Assembly: GCF_050003625.1 (NCBI RefSeq)
Contig: NC_134399.1
Location: 220,218,975-220,282,974 of the forward strand
Direction: 5' to 3'
From: Haematobia irritans
Lineage: Eukaryota > Arthropoda > Insecta > Diptera > Muscidae
Length of the DNA stretch: 64,000 nucleotides
The notes under the pieces: generated by a model
The model's input: only the letters and a program-made list of their open reading frames with translations
Databases searched by the model: none
Told to the model about the DNA's origin: nothing
Program-made: the position numbers and the translations under genes
Part shown: one piece after another, positions 1 to 10,970 of the stretch
How the letters are laid out: every line of letters starts with the position of its first letter
How positions within the stretch are numbered: the stretch's first letter is position 1

Positions 1-963
1 ACCTGCCATCAGATTTTGTACAGCCACCTTCTTCTCCGCAGAAAGCCAGTTTGCCTTGAACTGCTGCTCGTCCTTAGCACCTTTTTTGGTCTTCTTTAGG
101 TTCCGCTTGACAATAGCCCAGTATTTCTCAATTGGGCGGAGCTCTGGCGTGTTGGGAGGGTTCTTGTCCTTGGGAACCACCTGCACGTTGTTGGTGGCGT
201 ACCACTCCATGGCCTTTTTACCGTAATGGCAAGGTGCCAAATCCGGCCAAAACAGTACAGAACATCCGTGTTTCTTCAGGAAAGGCAGCAGACGTTTTTT
301 CAAATACTCTTTCACGTAAATTTCTTGGTTGACAGTCCCGGAAGCTATGAACATGGTGCTTTTCAAGCCACAGGTACAGATGGCTTGCCAAACCAGATAT
401 TTCTTTGCGAACTTTGACAGTTTTATGTGCTTGAAAATATCTGCTACCTTTCCCCTTCCTTTTGCCGTATAAAACTCCTGTCCCGGAAGCTGCTTGTAGT
501 CGGCTTTGACGTAGGTTTCGTCGTGCATTACCACGCAGTCAAACTTCGTCAGCATCGTCGTGTACAGCCTCCGGGATCGTGCTTTGGCCGTCGTATTTTG
601 TTTATCATCGCGATTTGGAGTCGCTACCTTCTTGTAAGTCGATAGCCCGGCTCGTTTTTTGGCTCGATGCACGGTTGTAGACGATACACCCAGCCTATTT
701 GCGGCATCTCGGAGAGAGAGGTTAGGGTTTCGCTTGAAACTACCGGCAACTCTCTTTGTCGTCTCAGCGGCTTCCGGTTTTCGATTTCCCCCCGATCCAG
801 ACTTCCTGGCTGTCAACAAACGTTCCCCAAACACTTTAATTACATTTGTAATGGTTGATTTGGCAACTTTTAGCGATTTTGCCAGCTTTGCGTGCGAGTA
901 GCTCGGATTTTCGCGATGCGCGCGCAATATTTTGATACGCTGCTCTTCTTGCTTGGACGGCAT
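1..963 (-). CDS. Tc1/mariner-type transposase, DD37E, cut by window edge
   Basis: Reading the minus strand from the ATG at 961-963 gives 321 codons with no stop, running off the left edge. The N-terminus has two helix-turn-helix-like stretches (about residues 1-45 and 75-105) followed by a basic linker, as in Tc1/mariner DNA-binding domains. The catalytic core shows the first Asp in VVMHDETYV (about residue 147), the second in LFWPDLAPCHYG (about 241), and the Glu in PELRPIEKYW. Exactly 37 residues separate the second Asp from the Glu, so this is a DD37E enzyme, a class first described in mosquitoes, rather than DD34E/D. It would cut and paste its element at TA sites. The frame is undamaged here, unlike most nearby transposons, so the copy may be young. 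The C-terminus and left terminal repeat lie outside the window. Confidence 0.9.
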   Translation of the reverse strand, partial: MPSKQEEQRIKILRAHRENPSYSHAKLAKSLKVAKSTITNVIKVFGERLLTARKSGSGGNRKPEAAETTKRVAGSFKRNPNLSLRDAANRLGVSSTTVHRAKKRAGLSTYKKVATPNRDDKQNTTAKARSRRLYTTMLTKFDCVVMHDETYVKADYKQLPGQEFYTAKGRGKVADIFKHIKLSKFAKKYLVWQAICTCGLKSTMFIASGTVNQEIYVKEYLKKRLLPFLKKHGCSVLFWPDLAPCHYGKKAMEWYATNNVQVVPKDKNPPNTPELRPIEKYWAIVKRNLKKTKKGAKDEQQFKANWLSAEKKVAVQNLMAG

Positions 964-1240
964 TTTGACAACTGAAGAGTGAATTCCAAAATCAAAATAG
1001 GAGCAACATTCTACACACACACACCTTCAGGTTTTTTAAATGCAAAATTGAAAGAAATACGTTTATATTGACCAAAATTTGACCGTATCACCCTTTAACC
1101 TCATTCAATCGTTTCCGTCGGATTTTTGGGGCCCGAAGTAGTCTACAACATGGGATAAAGTGACAAACATTCACGATCTGATATTGACAGAAAGCTGATT
1201 GAAGGTGTGCGAGATAACTGAGACCAATCAAAAGATTGCA
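964..1240. other. Leader and flank of the DD37E transposon
   Basis: Non-coding stretch upstream of the transposase ATG. The right terminal inverted repeat should be here, but without the left end I cannot fix the boundary. A short (AC)n run lies at about 1010-1024. Confidence 0.4.
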
Positions 1241-1386
1241 CACGGACGAAAAAACTGTTTTTATATGTTTGGGTTTAAAAATTATATGTTTGGACTGAAA
1301 TTTTTATCACATTACTGTTAAGTGCAAGCATATAATGTTCATAAACTATCATAACATGTTTTCGGCATATATGTTAATATTAATTT
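1241..1386 (-). repeat. Fragment of the TA-inserting 1-kb element family
   Basis: Begins CACGGACGAAAAAACTG and continues with the 'atatgtttgg' repeats seen at the end of the elements at 5392-6375 and 18589-19559. Only about 145 bp of that end is present, in minus orientation. Confidence 0.6.
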
Positions 1387-1854
1387 TTATACCCTGCGCC
1401 ACACTGTGGAACAGGGTATTATAAGTTAGTGCATATGTTTGCAACACCCAGAAGAAGACGAGATAGACACATGGCGTCATTGGCAAAAATGCTCAGGGTG
1501 GGCTCCTGAGTCGATATAGCCATGTCCATATGTCCGTGAACACATTTTTGTAATCAAATTCTAGGTCGCAGTTTTAGTCCAATCGACTTCAAATTTGGAA
1601 CAAGTATGTGTTTTGGCTCAGAATAGAACCCTATTGATTTACACTCATATGACCACAGAGGCCAATTTTTTGCTTCGATTTAGTTGAAATTTTGCACAGG
1701 GACTAGAATTATCATTGTAGCTATGCGTGCCAAATTTGCTTGAAATCGGTTCAGATTTAGATATAACTCCCATATATAGCTTTCGCCCGAAAGCCAATTT
1801 TTAAATCCGATTTAGTTGAAATTTTGCACAGGGAGTAGAACTAGCATGTAGCTA

Positions 1855-3005
1855 CACGCACAGAAAAAACATGTTTGGACATGGTTGCCGCATCCATTTA
1901 ATGCTTATTTAGAGTATTTAATTGTCGCGAAAACCATGTATTTTGTCTTTGTAAAAATAATTTTCGAGCGGAGAAAAATATATGTTGGCAATAAGCATTT
2001 AAATGGTTCTCAAATGCCGCAAACATGTTCTATTATTTAAATGATAGAATTTGAGACCATTATATGGTCAGGAAAATCATGTACCTGACCATTCAATTTT
2101 TTTTACTTTTTTGCAAAGAAAAAAGTATTTTTATAGTTTACGTATAGATATGTCTACAAGCATTACATGGCCATAAAGACCATGTACATTGTTTTCGTGA
2201 CCATTTAATTTTTTAATTTTTTTGCAGCGACAAGAATTTTATAAAAACATTGAGCAGGTACACACGATTTTCATTTTGCGCGTCAGTCGTGTGTTGATTG
2301 TTTCTTGGAATGGACGGAGAATACGGATTTACTGTGTTTTGTGTTAATTTATTTATTCAGAAGTGACACTTGGTTTTATGTGAAGACAAAAAAGGAAAGT
2401 GTAATTGAAAAAATGTACCTGGTTTTTGTTCTGCATTTTGACATATGGTATAATTTATTTTTATTTGCAGTTATATGATGTCTGTGTTTGTACATTTGAT
2501 GGGCACGAAGTAAATATGGAATGATTTCTTATTGTTGAAATTGAACCAAACTAGAGTGTGTAAAAATATGTGAAGTTTGCTTGCACAACATTATAAATAC
2601 AAATAAACAATGAATTAGTTTATAAATAAATAAAAACAAATAAATAAAGTTGATTTTGTGTTTTCTTTTCTCAAGTGGCGTCATTTTTTCGACGACGAAA
2701 AAAGTTTTTTCATAAAAATCAAAACATTTTAGGTTGTGACCATGTTCTTTTAACTAGAAGAAAAACATTTTTGACGAATAACATAACATTTTAGATCGTG
2801 ACCATTGTCTTTTAATGGAAACAAAATTCTTTTTATCAATATAATAACATTTTAGATGAGGACAATTGTATTTTTCTTAGAACCATGTTCACAGAGCCAA
2901 CATGGTTGCAGGTTAAAATGTTACATGGTCGCCGCAAAAATAGCTGCTATCATATTATTTTGCTCTTCGAATATGATTGTGGCAATCATGTTTCTTCTCT
3001 GCGTG
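1855..3005 (+). mobile_element. 1151-bp non-autonomous element, left copy
   Basis: Starts CACGCACAGAAAAAACATG and ends CATGTTTCTTCTCTGCGTG, an imperfect terminal inverted repeat. It is flanked by TA on both sides; removing it with one TA restores the host repeat phrase 'gtagctatgtgtgccaaatt'. No long frame is present. It is the inverted counterpart of 3689-4839 and has the same length. Confidence 0.85.
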
Positions 3006-3688
3006 TATGTGTGCCAAATTTGAAATCGGTTCAGATTTAGATATAACTCCCATATACAAGCTTTTCTGATTTCGACAAAAATGGTTAAAATACCAACATT
3101 TCCCTTGTAAAATCGCCACTGCTTAGTCGAAAAGTTGTAAAAATGACTCTAATTTTCGTAAACTTCTAATACATACATATCGAGCGATAAATCATAAATA
3201 AAATTTTGCGAAGTTTCCTTAAAATTGCTTCAGATGTAAAATTGCCTTCACCACTACTGTGGTACAGGGTATAATAAGTTTGTGCATTTGTATGTAACGC
3301 CAAGAAGGAAAAGTCAGGGACCCATCGTTTAGTATACCGATCGTCTTAGACATAAATTCTTAGTCGATTTAGCGATGTCCGTCTGTCTGTATATGTAATT
3401 TTGTGTGCAAAGTACAGCTCGCAGTTTAAGTCTGATCGTCCTCAAATTTGGCACAGAGGTTTACATTGGCTCAAAGACAATCGCTATTGATTTTGAAAAA
3501 AATCGGTCCAGATTTAGATATAGGTGCCATATATATTTATCACCGATCTGGTCTTAATTGACGTATTTATAAACGTATTTTTCTCGGGTAGCCAAATATT
3601 TTGGGGTTCTCGTAAGATATGCAAAATATCAGCCAAATCGGTTCAGATTTAGATATAGCTCCCATATATATCTTTTGTCCGATTTGCA

Positions 3689-4839
3689 CACGCAGAGAAG
3701 AAACATGATTGCCACAATCATATTCGAAGAGCAAAATAATATGATAGCAGCTATTTTTGCGGCGACCATGTAACATTTTAACCTGCAACCATGTTGGCTC
3801 TGTGAACATGGTTCTAAGAAAAATACAATTGTCCTCATCTAAAATGTTATTATATTGATAAAAAGAATTTTGTTTCCATTAAAAGACAATGGTCACGATC
3901 TAAAATGTTATGTTATTCGTCAAAAATGTTTTTCTTCTAGTTAAAAGAACATGGTCACAACCTAAAATGTTTTGATTTTTATGAAAAAACTTTTTTCGTC
4001 GTCGAAAAAATGACGCCACTTGAGAAAAGAAAACACAAAATCAACTTTATTTATTTGTTTTTATTTATTTATAAACTAATTCATTGTTTATTTGTATTTA
4101 TAATGTTGTGCAAGCAAACTTCACATATTTTTACACACTCTAGTTTGGTTCAATTTCAACAATAAGAAATCATTCCATATTTACTTCGTGCCCATCAAAT
4201 GTACAAACACAGACATCATATAACTGCAAATAAAAATAAATTATACCATATGTCAAAATGCAGAACAAAAACCAGGTACATTTTTTCAATTACACTTTCC
4301 TTTTTTGTCTTCACATAAAACCAAGTGTCACTTCTGAATAAATAAATTAACACAAAACACAGTAAATCCGTATTCTCCGTCCATTCCAAGAAACAATCAA
4401 CACACGACTGACGCGCAAAATGAAAATCGTGTGTACCTGCTCAATGTTTTTATAAAATTCTTGTCGCTGCAAAAAAATTAAAAAATTAAATGGTCACGAA
4501 AACAATGTACATGGTCTTTATGGCCATGTAATGCTTGTAGACATATCTATACGTAAACTATAAAAATACTTTTTTCTTTGCAAAAAAGTAAAAAAAATTG
4601 AATGGTCAGGTACATGATTTTCCTGACCATATAATGGTCTCAAATTCTATCATTTAAATAATAGAACATGTTTGCGGCATTTGAGAACCATTTAAATGCT
4701 TATTGCCAACATATATTTTTCTCCGCTCGAAAATTATTTTTACAAAGACAAAATACATGGTTTTCGCGACAATTAAATACTCTAAATAAGCATTAAATGG
4801 ATGCGGCAACCATGTCCAAACATGTTTTTTCTGTGCGTG
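3689..4839 (-). mobile_element. 1151-bp non-autonomous element, right inverted copy
   Basis: Nearly identical to the reverse complement of 1855-3005 along its full length. Flanked by CA on both sides ('gatttgca' and 'cacttatatgg'), so the 2-bp target duplication is CA rather than TA. With the left copy it makes a long inverted repeat with arms of about 1.15 kb and a spacer of 683 bp. Confidence 0.85.
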
Positions 4840-5391
4840 CACTTATATGGCTTCAAACGTCAGAGGTTTATTCTGATTTACTTCAAATTTTGCACAAGAA
4901 GTACGTTTAATAGCATAATTAAGTATACCAAATTTCGGTTCAGATTTAGATATAACTCCCATATATATTTTTTGTCTGATTTTTACCTATATGACAAAAA
5001 AAAGCCAGAGTTTTATTCTGATTTGCTTCAAATTTTGCACAAGGAGTACGTTCAATAGTATTGTTAATAGTGCTGAATTTGGTTGAAATCGGTTCAGATT
5101 TAGATATAGCTCCCATATATATCTTTTGTCCGATTTGCACTTATATGGCTTCAAAAGCCAGCGTTGCTTCAATTTTTGCATAAGGAGTACGTTTAATAGT
5201 ATCGTTAAGTGTGCCAAATTTGGTTGAAATCGGTTCAGATTTAGATATAGCTCCCATATATCTTTCGCCCGATTTACACCCATATGATCACGGAGGCCAA
5301 AATTATTCTCCCCTTTACGTTTTTTGCTGAGATAGCAGGATTATTATTCTAACTATGCATGTCAAATTTGGTCAAAATCGGTTTATATTTA

Positions 5392-6375
5392 CACGCTCAC
5401 AAAAAATCGCTTCTGTAACATATACTCCCAAACATATTTTGCTTCAAGCATATATATTTTTGGGTATTGCCCAAACATTTATATGTTTGATCTCTTCCAA
5501 TATATAATATGTTTGAAAGCATATTGGTCTAAACAATATATGTTTGGGTAGTCTAAGTTCCAAACATTTTGTATTTTTGCATCCAAATTCAATAATGTTG
5601 TCTTCCAAAAAACAATATGTTATTATGTGAACATATAATATGTTTGGAAGCATTTTGCACCCAAAAATATTATATGCTTAAAAAAAAATTCTCCCAAACA
5701 ATATTGTGCTCAAAATTTTATTTATTTATTTATATACTTACAATCATAATGAATTATGAAAATAAACAGGTAATATAGGTGCTAACAACATAGGTTTTCG
5801 ACCTGAATGCTTAAAATTTTGTTTCTGCCCAATTGTATATTCCCCCACATCTTTCTCACTTCCACGAGATTTTTTAGTTCTTAGCACCTTTTTCTGTAAT
5901 ACAAACATTGTAGAAGAAATTATTCAATTGTATGATTTTTTTTTTTTATTTTAATTTTACCTTTTGCCGGACGGGGATTCGAACAGCGGACCACACAGTT
6001 TGTAAGGATCAAAGAAGTAGCTGATCAATTGCCCAAGGAAAAATAAAATGTTAATTTTGTAATAACAAGCAACAACCACCAACTTAATTCAATATCGCTC
6101 CCTGTTAAATAGCGCTCCAAGCTAATAAACACATATATATATTTATAGGCTATTTCTAAATTAATATATGTTTGCATCCAAGCATATTATATTTACAAAC
6201 ATTTTATGTCCCAAACATAATATGTTCTAACATATTAACATATATGTCCCAAATATGTTATGCTAGTTTATGAACATTATATGCTTGCACTCAAAAATAT
6301 TGTGATTAAAAATTTGTGTTCCAAACATATAATGTTTATAGCCAAACATATGAAAAACAGTCTTTTTCATCCGTG
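5392..6375 (+). mobile_element. TA-inserting non-autonomous element carrying a tRNA-like insert, copy 1
   Basis: Starts CACGCTCACAAAAAATCGC, ends CTTTTTCATCCGTG, and is flanked by TA on both sides; excision restores 'tttatatttagatatagctccc' of the host repeat. Internal sequence is rich in 'aaacatatt' motifs. Other copies are at 18589-19559 (inverted), 19794-20376 (truncated) and 1241-1386 (fragment). Confidence 0.85.
5964..6041 (-). other. tRNA-like segment (B-box) inside the element
   Basis: On the minus strand this reads towards GTTCGAATCCCCGTCCGGC, like the T-arm and 3' acceptor of a tRNA and containing a Pol III B-box. The 5' half does not fold into a convincing cloverleaf, so it is a tRNA-derived relic rather than a tRNA gene. 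The same segment is kept in the copies at about 18930-19010 and 19970-20045. Confidence 0.5.
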
Positions 6376-6604
6376 TAGATATAGCTCCCATATATATGTA
6401 CGCCAGAGTAGGAGAAATATGGTAGAATGTTTCATATTTTAGACCCATTTTCAATGGGAGTTTTCTCCAATTGACTCGATAGTTTGCACAGAGAATATAT
6501 TTAATATGCTATTTAAGCGTGTCATCTTAATCTAATATGGCCAAAATACCCACATTTTACACAAAATTCTGTGATGATTTCCCCATATCGTAGTCATATC
6601 CTAA

Positions 6605-6968
6605 AGGCCGGTATGCACCTCTAGCGAAATTTTCGGTAGCAAAAATTTATTTAAGTCTACAACAAAAAAACAGGGCTGTGTACACAAATTTTAAACCAGC
6701 TAATCGCTTTTAAAAATTGTTAATATATGTTCCAAATATTCCTCAAATAAATTGTTTATTATTTACAGACCTTTTAAAACTTTTACGCACACAATGATTG
6801 TAATAAATTAAATGTTTGCTGCCAAAATATGCTTTTGGCAACCCTGTTATTTTCATTAGAGGTGCGTACCAGCTTACGAAATTGAACGCTACCGAAAATT
6901 TCGTTAGCATAAATAGCAATGCATTTCTTATGGGAATGAAATTTTTCGCTAGAGGTGCATACCGGCCT
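6605..6968. mobile_element. 364-bp MITE with TAA target duplication
   Basis: Terminal inverted repeats AGGCCGGTATGCACCTCTAG and its complement at the right end, flanked by TAA at 6602-6604 and 6969-6971. A 3-bp TAA/TTA duplication suggests the PIF/Harbinger superfamily (inference). Internal subterminal repeats contain 'cgctaccgaaaatttcg'. Confidence 0.75.
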
Positions 6969-7539
6969 TAAACACTGTAATGTCAAACTTTCCACAGAAT
7001 GGTCGAATTTTAAATAAAGCTCCGACTTGTGGAAATATCACCCGAATTGGCCAAATAATATATCACAACCCACAATTTACCACATACCTTGGCGAGATTT
7101 GACCAATATCCTTGTAAAATCGCCACTGCTGAGTAGCAAAAATTTTAAATATTACTCAAATTGTCCTATATCTCGAATACATATGTATATGTATATGTTT
7201 CATCCCAGGGTGTTAGCCGATTTAATTTTTAATTCTAGCGATTTTGTACAAAAAATTGTCTCCAAATCGTTTCAGATATAACATAAATATTTGTAAATAT
7301 AAATTTTGATAATAACTCCCAACAAATTTGAAGAAGTTGATTTAGTAACACAAATTTTGGTCTATGGTCCATTATGGTGAAGGGTATAATATAGTCGGCC
7401 CCGCCCGACTTTAGACTTTACTTACTTGTTTTATGTTAAGTTGCTTTTGGATTTCGATTGGATCTTTCTCAAAATTTGGAAATCCTTTTTGTACCCATGA
7501 ACTTTTCTAATTTTTTTAAGGGTTTTTGAAAAAAAATTG

Positions 7540-8332
7540 GAACAACTTAGGGGAATGGTCAAAAATCACCTGGCAAAAAAGTACATGTTTTCGCTGTGTC
7601 ATCTACACACACAACACCACCGTGGATAGCATGCCCGCCTTGCATACACAAGGTCGTCGGTTCGATTCCTGCTTCGACCAAACACCAAAAGTTTTTCAGC
7701 GGTGGATTATCCTACCTCAGTAATGCTGGTGACATTTCTGAGGGTTACAAAGCTTCTCTAAGTGGTTTCATTGCAATGTGGAACGCCGTTCGGACTCGGC
7801 TATAAAAAGGAGGTCCCTTGTCATTGAGCTTAACATAGAATCGGGCAGCACTCAGTGATAAGAGAGAAGTTCACCAATGTGGTATCACAATGGACTGAAT
7901 AGTCTAAGTGAGCCTGATACATAGGGCTGCAACCTAACCTAACCTACAAAGTGTTGGCAGGTTGGGGATTTCCCCAAATTTAGGGGGGCTTTTTAACCAT
8001 TTTTTAGGCGTAACATTTATTTGTGGGTGTGGGGATTTTTAGAGTTAAAAAATATCTTACACCTTATAACGTGAAACAATCCTCAACCAAATTCGGAACA
8101 ATTCCGGCATGAAGTTGCAGAAAACAAGATGCGGGAGGTCAACCTAAGTTCTTAATTGATATAAATATTGTGTATAAGTGTATCAATAAAGGAGATTTTT
8201 TTTCAAAATTAAGAAAACCATTTTCTACCTATTTACATTCTTAAAAATTTTTTGGGGTTTTTGAAAAGAAGTCAAAAACAATTTAGGAGTTTTTCTTTGG
8301 GGATAAGGTTCAAAAACCAACTGGCAACACTG
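7540..8332. repeat. Decayed 'GGCAACACTG' hAT-like element interrupted by a SINE
   Basis: C-rich tracts of the type 'ggggatttccccaaatttagggg' and the terminal motif CTGGCAACACTG at 8321-8332 match the ends of the hAT element at 13629-14727. The left boundary is unclear. Confidence 0.4.
7614..7946 (+). mobile_element. tRNA-derived SINE, copy 1
   Basis: The head keeps GGTTCGATTCC (B-box) near 7657-7667, but a short deletion has removed part of the A-box region compared with the other copies. The body 'gtggaacgccgttcggactc' and the tail CCTAACCTAACCT are intact. Full-length relatives in this window are at 13825 and 29660, with damaged ones elsewhere. Confidence 0.85.
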
Positions 8333-8740
8333 TATGTACATGTCTTTCGTCAACTCTTGGTCTTCGTCTTTATTTATTTATCGATACGCTCTCTCTCCCT
8401 CTCTCTGATTAGGATGTTCTAATCCTTTTTAGGATCTATGTAAGTATTATAAGCTCTTTAAATTGAGCATTGTTATATTTAGACGTAATTTTTGAATGGT
8501 TTGGGGGAGTGTGATGCTAAACAAATTAATTTTGAAATAATGTTCAAATGCAAGTAAAAATAACCTGGCAACACTGGGTCAACGGCATACAAGCAATTTC
8601 ATAGCAACCGCCATTTGCTCTCATTTCATTCTTTCGCTGTGCTATGTAGATGTGTTTCATCAACCTTCGGTTTCCATCTTTATTTATTTCTCTATACGCT
8701 ATCCTCTTTCTCTCTCTCTCTGCATAAGATATTCTAACAT
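8327..8740 (+). repeat. Diverged direct repeat, about 100 bp
   Basis: Segments at about 8327-8425 and 8635-8740 share 'catcttta(t)ttatttat', a 'tacgct' motif and a CT-rich run, with many changes. They are about 310 bp apart. No coding signal. Confidence 0.5.
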
Positions 8741-8775
8741 ATATATGTTTAGTCGAAATTTCTAAATGAAACATG

Positions 8776-9048
8776 CACAGAAAAAAATTTCACGAAAATT
8801 TTTCCGATTAAAGTCTTAACTAAAAATTTTATTGACTCAAAACATTTTTTAATTGAAACAAAAATCAATCACAAAAATTAATAGTATCAATTAATTTTTT
8901 AATTGGATCAATTAATTTTTCAATTCACATTCAATTAATTTTTTTTTTTTATAGATTCTATCATTTCTATGATTGAAGACATTTCAATTATAAAATTAAT
9001 TGGATCAATTAATTTCATGATTGAACCAGAAAAAAAATTTTGTGTGTG
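8776..9048. mobile_element. AT-rich MITE built on 'AATTAATTTTT' repeats
   Basis: Left end CACAGAAAAAAATTTCACG; the right end, read in reverse, is CACACACAAAATTTTTTTTC. The interior repeats 'ttaattggatcaattaattt'. Ends are approximate and no frame is present. Confidence 0.55.
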
Positions 9049-9142
9049 TATATCTCAGACACAATATATATTAATATATATTTCTAAAATATATTATGGT
9101 AGTTTTGGAACGTTATATTTTTGAACTTTTCTTACACCGGTA

Positions 9143-9580
9143 CATATCGATGTCTACATTCCAAAGTGCGCTAAGTCTAAAAAGTGAATTTTACAGGAAA
9201 CAAGAAATCAACTTTTGTTTTTTGAAATTTTTTAAAAACCCGTATAAGATCGTAATTTCCTTATTTTTGGTCTCAAAATAATATTTTTTATAATTTTTTT
9301 TTAGTATGTACGAACTCAAAATAGTGATAATAGAACATGGCTAAAAATGACTTAGACCACTTTAGACCGAACAAAGCTTTTTGCCCTTTTTGGATTGAAC
9401 ATTTTATAAAACTTTAGACACAGGCTAAGTACAATATTAACCATAACTTTTGATGGAAGTATCCAATAAATTCGAACTTTTGAAAGGATGCAATTCACAC
9501 CAATCCGAATAAAAAACAGCGAACTCCATCAAAACATGCTAAGTCGACTTAGCGTACTCTGGAATGAGGGCATCGATATG
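9143..9580. mobile_element. MITE with about 33-bp imperfect inverted ends
   Basis: The left end contains CATATCGATG...CATTCCAAAGTGCGCTAAGT; the right end is its complement with few mismatches. Interior is non-coding. No target duplication is certain. Confidence 0.6.
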
Positions 9581-10823
9581 ATACATAATTTTCAAAACAT
9601 TTGTTTTAGGTGTTAGACAGTTTTTGGTTCTATGTAAATATTATATAAGCAAAGCTCTTGAAAAAACTATTAATTTTGAAATTATCTTTAAATGCAAGTA
9701 AAAAATAATTTACTTCTAAATAAATTTATATTTGGATTTAAAAAAAACACTTGTTGGGAAACTACAAAAAATACTTTTGAATGGTTGCCCATAAAGAGCT
9801 ATATGATGCGATGGAAATATATTAATGTCGATATACAGCTTACGAAAATAATTTTTATTTTGAGTACACATTTTTATTTGGGAGAAGCTTCCGAACATAT
9901 TATATGTTCAAAAAAGAACAATGCAAATTAGACTCTCGCGTTTGTTCACTGTATCAAATACCGAATTATGTATTACCAATGACCGGCGTTATTCGGTTTT
10001 AGAGATAAAATGTTAATGTGGAGAATTCGTATGCTCGACGTTATGTTCAAAATGAGAGAATGGATTATGTTAGCAGTTCTAAAGTGATGCAAACAAATAT
10101 ATTTCAGTGCGGTGACAGTGAAATGAAAATTACACCAAAAATCTTATACTGAAGATGAAGACGGATTTGATCATTTGGATTTTGAAATTAGAACGAAATC
10201 TTTTCACGCATAGTTTTGAAGTTATACATACCTCCGAGTGGCTTATATTTCGAGTTTATCACCTGTGCACATATACAACATCTAGAAAATCTTTTAACGT
10301 GTATGAGATATACATTTTGTCATCAGAACTATACATACCATTTGACATTCTACAACCTTCCGATGATCTTCTGCACTCCACTTCGAATACCAAAAGAATG
10401 CTGAATGCGGTGGTGGTGTAAATACAACTTTATTTCGCTGAAAACGCTTACCTGTCGATCGCAAAGCATACAATAGCTATGGAGCTAAAGACCAACTCAT
10501 CAGAGTGATGCAAAATGGACAAATGATCTATGATCTTATGGCAACAATATTTTTGGTTTGGTAGTATCCAAAATATCGAAAGACTCCAAAAAACCTGGAA
10601 ATCAGTTGAAATGTCTGATAGAGTAGATAGCATCTTCGTTCGTCATTGTTGTCGTCGTTATAGTAAACGGAAGAGATAGTTTTTTATGACCTCAGCCAGC
10701 TCCAGCGTACCATACATACTATCAATTAAGTGGCAGAAAAGAAAAAGAGAATCCAATCGGTGGAATGATAACAACTCCATCACAAACTGACAAAATCTGT
10801 CTCAAGTATATTTCGTCCAAACG
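9581..10823. other. Non-coding region upstream of Cp36
   Basis: I see no gene or recognisable element. It is the likely place for Cp36 enhancers, and for amplification control if the locus is amplified as in Drosophila, but no such site can be identified by eye. Confidence 0.4.
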
Positions 10824-10905
10824 TCACGTACCACATACCACCATTCACAAATTGCTCGCATTTCATTATATAAAAGCGTTGGGTTTAGCGTTTGGTGTTA
10901 CCAGT
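10824..10905 (+). promoter_or_regulatory. Cp36 core promoter with chorion TCACGT box
   Basis: TCACGT at 10824-10829 matches the hexamer conserved upstream of dipteran and moth chorion genes. A TATA box, TATATAAAA, lies at 10867-10875, and a plausible start (ACCAGTT) is near 10901. The ATG is about 70 bp further on. Confidence 0.8.
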
Positions 10906-10970
10906 TGATTTTGTGGCTTTTTCTAGTGAGCCTATAACATAGACGCTCTGTGAATTCTGAAAAAACAATC

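Larger units (their letters stand above)
1387..7428 (+). mobile_element. Nested host repeat with hairpin ends (Helentron/INE-like)
   Basis: The left end forms a hairpin, TATACCCTG...CAGGGTAT, enclosing CCACAcTGTGG. The right end has GGGTATAATA followed by a hairpin AGTCGG...CCGACT near 7391-7410. A second left-end-like start occurs at 3241, so at least two copies abut. The interior repeats the phrase 'cggttcagatttagatatag' many times (about 1750, 3030, 3640, 4940, 5090, 5230). Subterminal hairpins with GGGTATA motifs are reminiscent of Helentron-associated INE elements of flies, which is an inference. No coding capacity is visible. Four other elements are inserted inside it. Confidence 0.5.

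Noticed and set aside
3567..3838. Short minus-strand frames in the inverted elements
   Set aside because: Fall within non-autonomous element and host-repeat sequence, with no domain, and differ between copies.
7614..7690. Functional tRNA gene in the SINE head
   Set aside because: B-box present but no cloverleaf, and the same body follows in every copy: a SINE.
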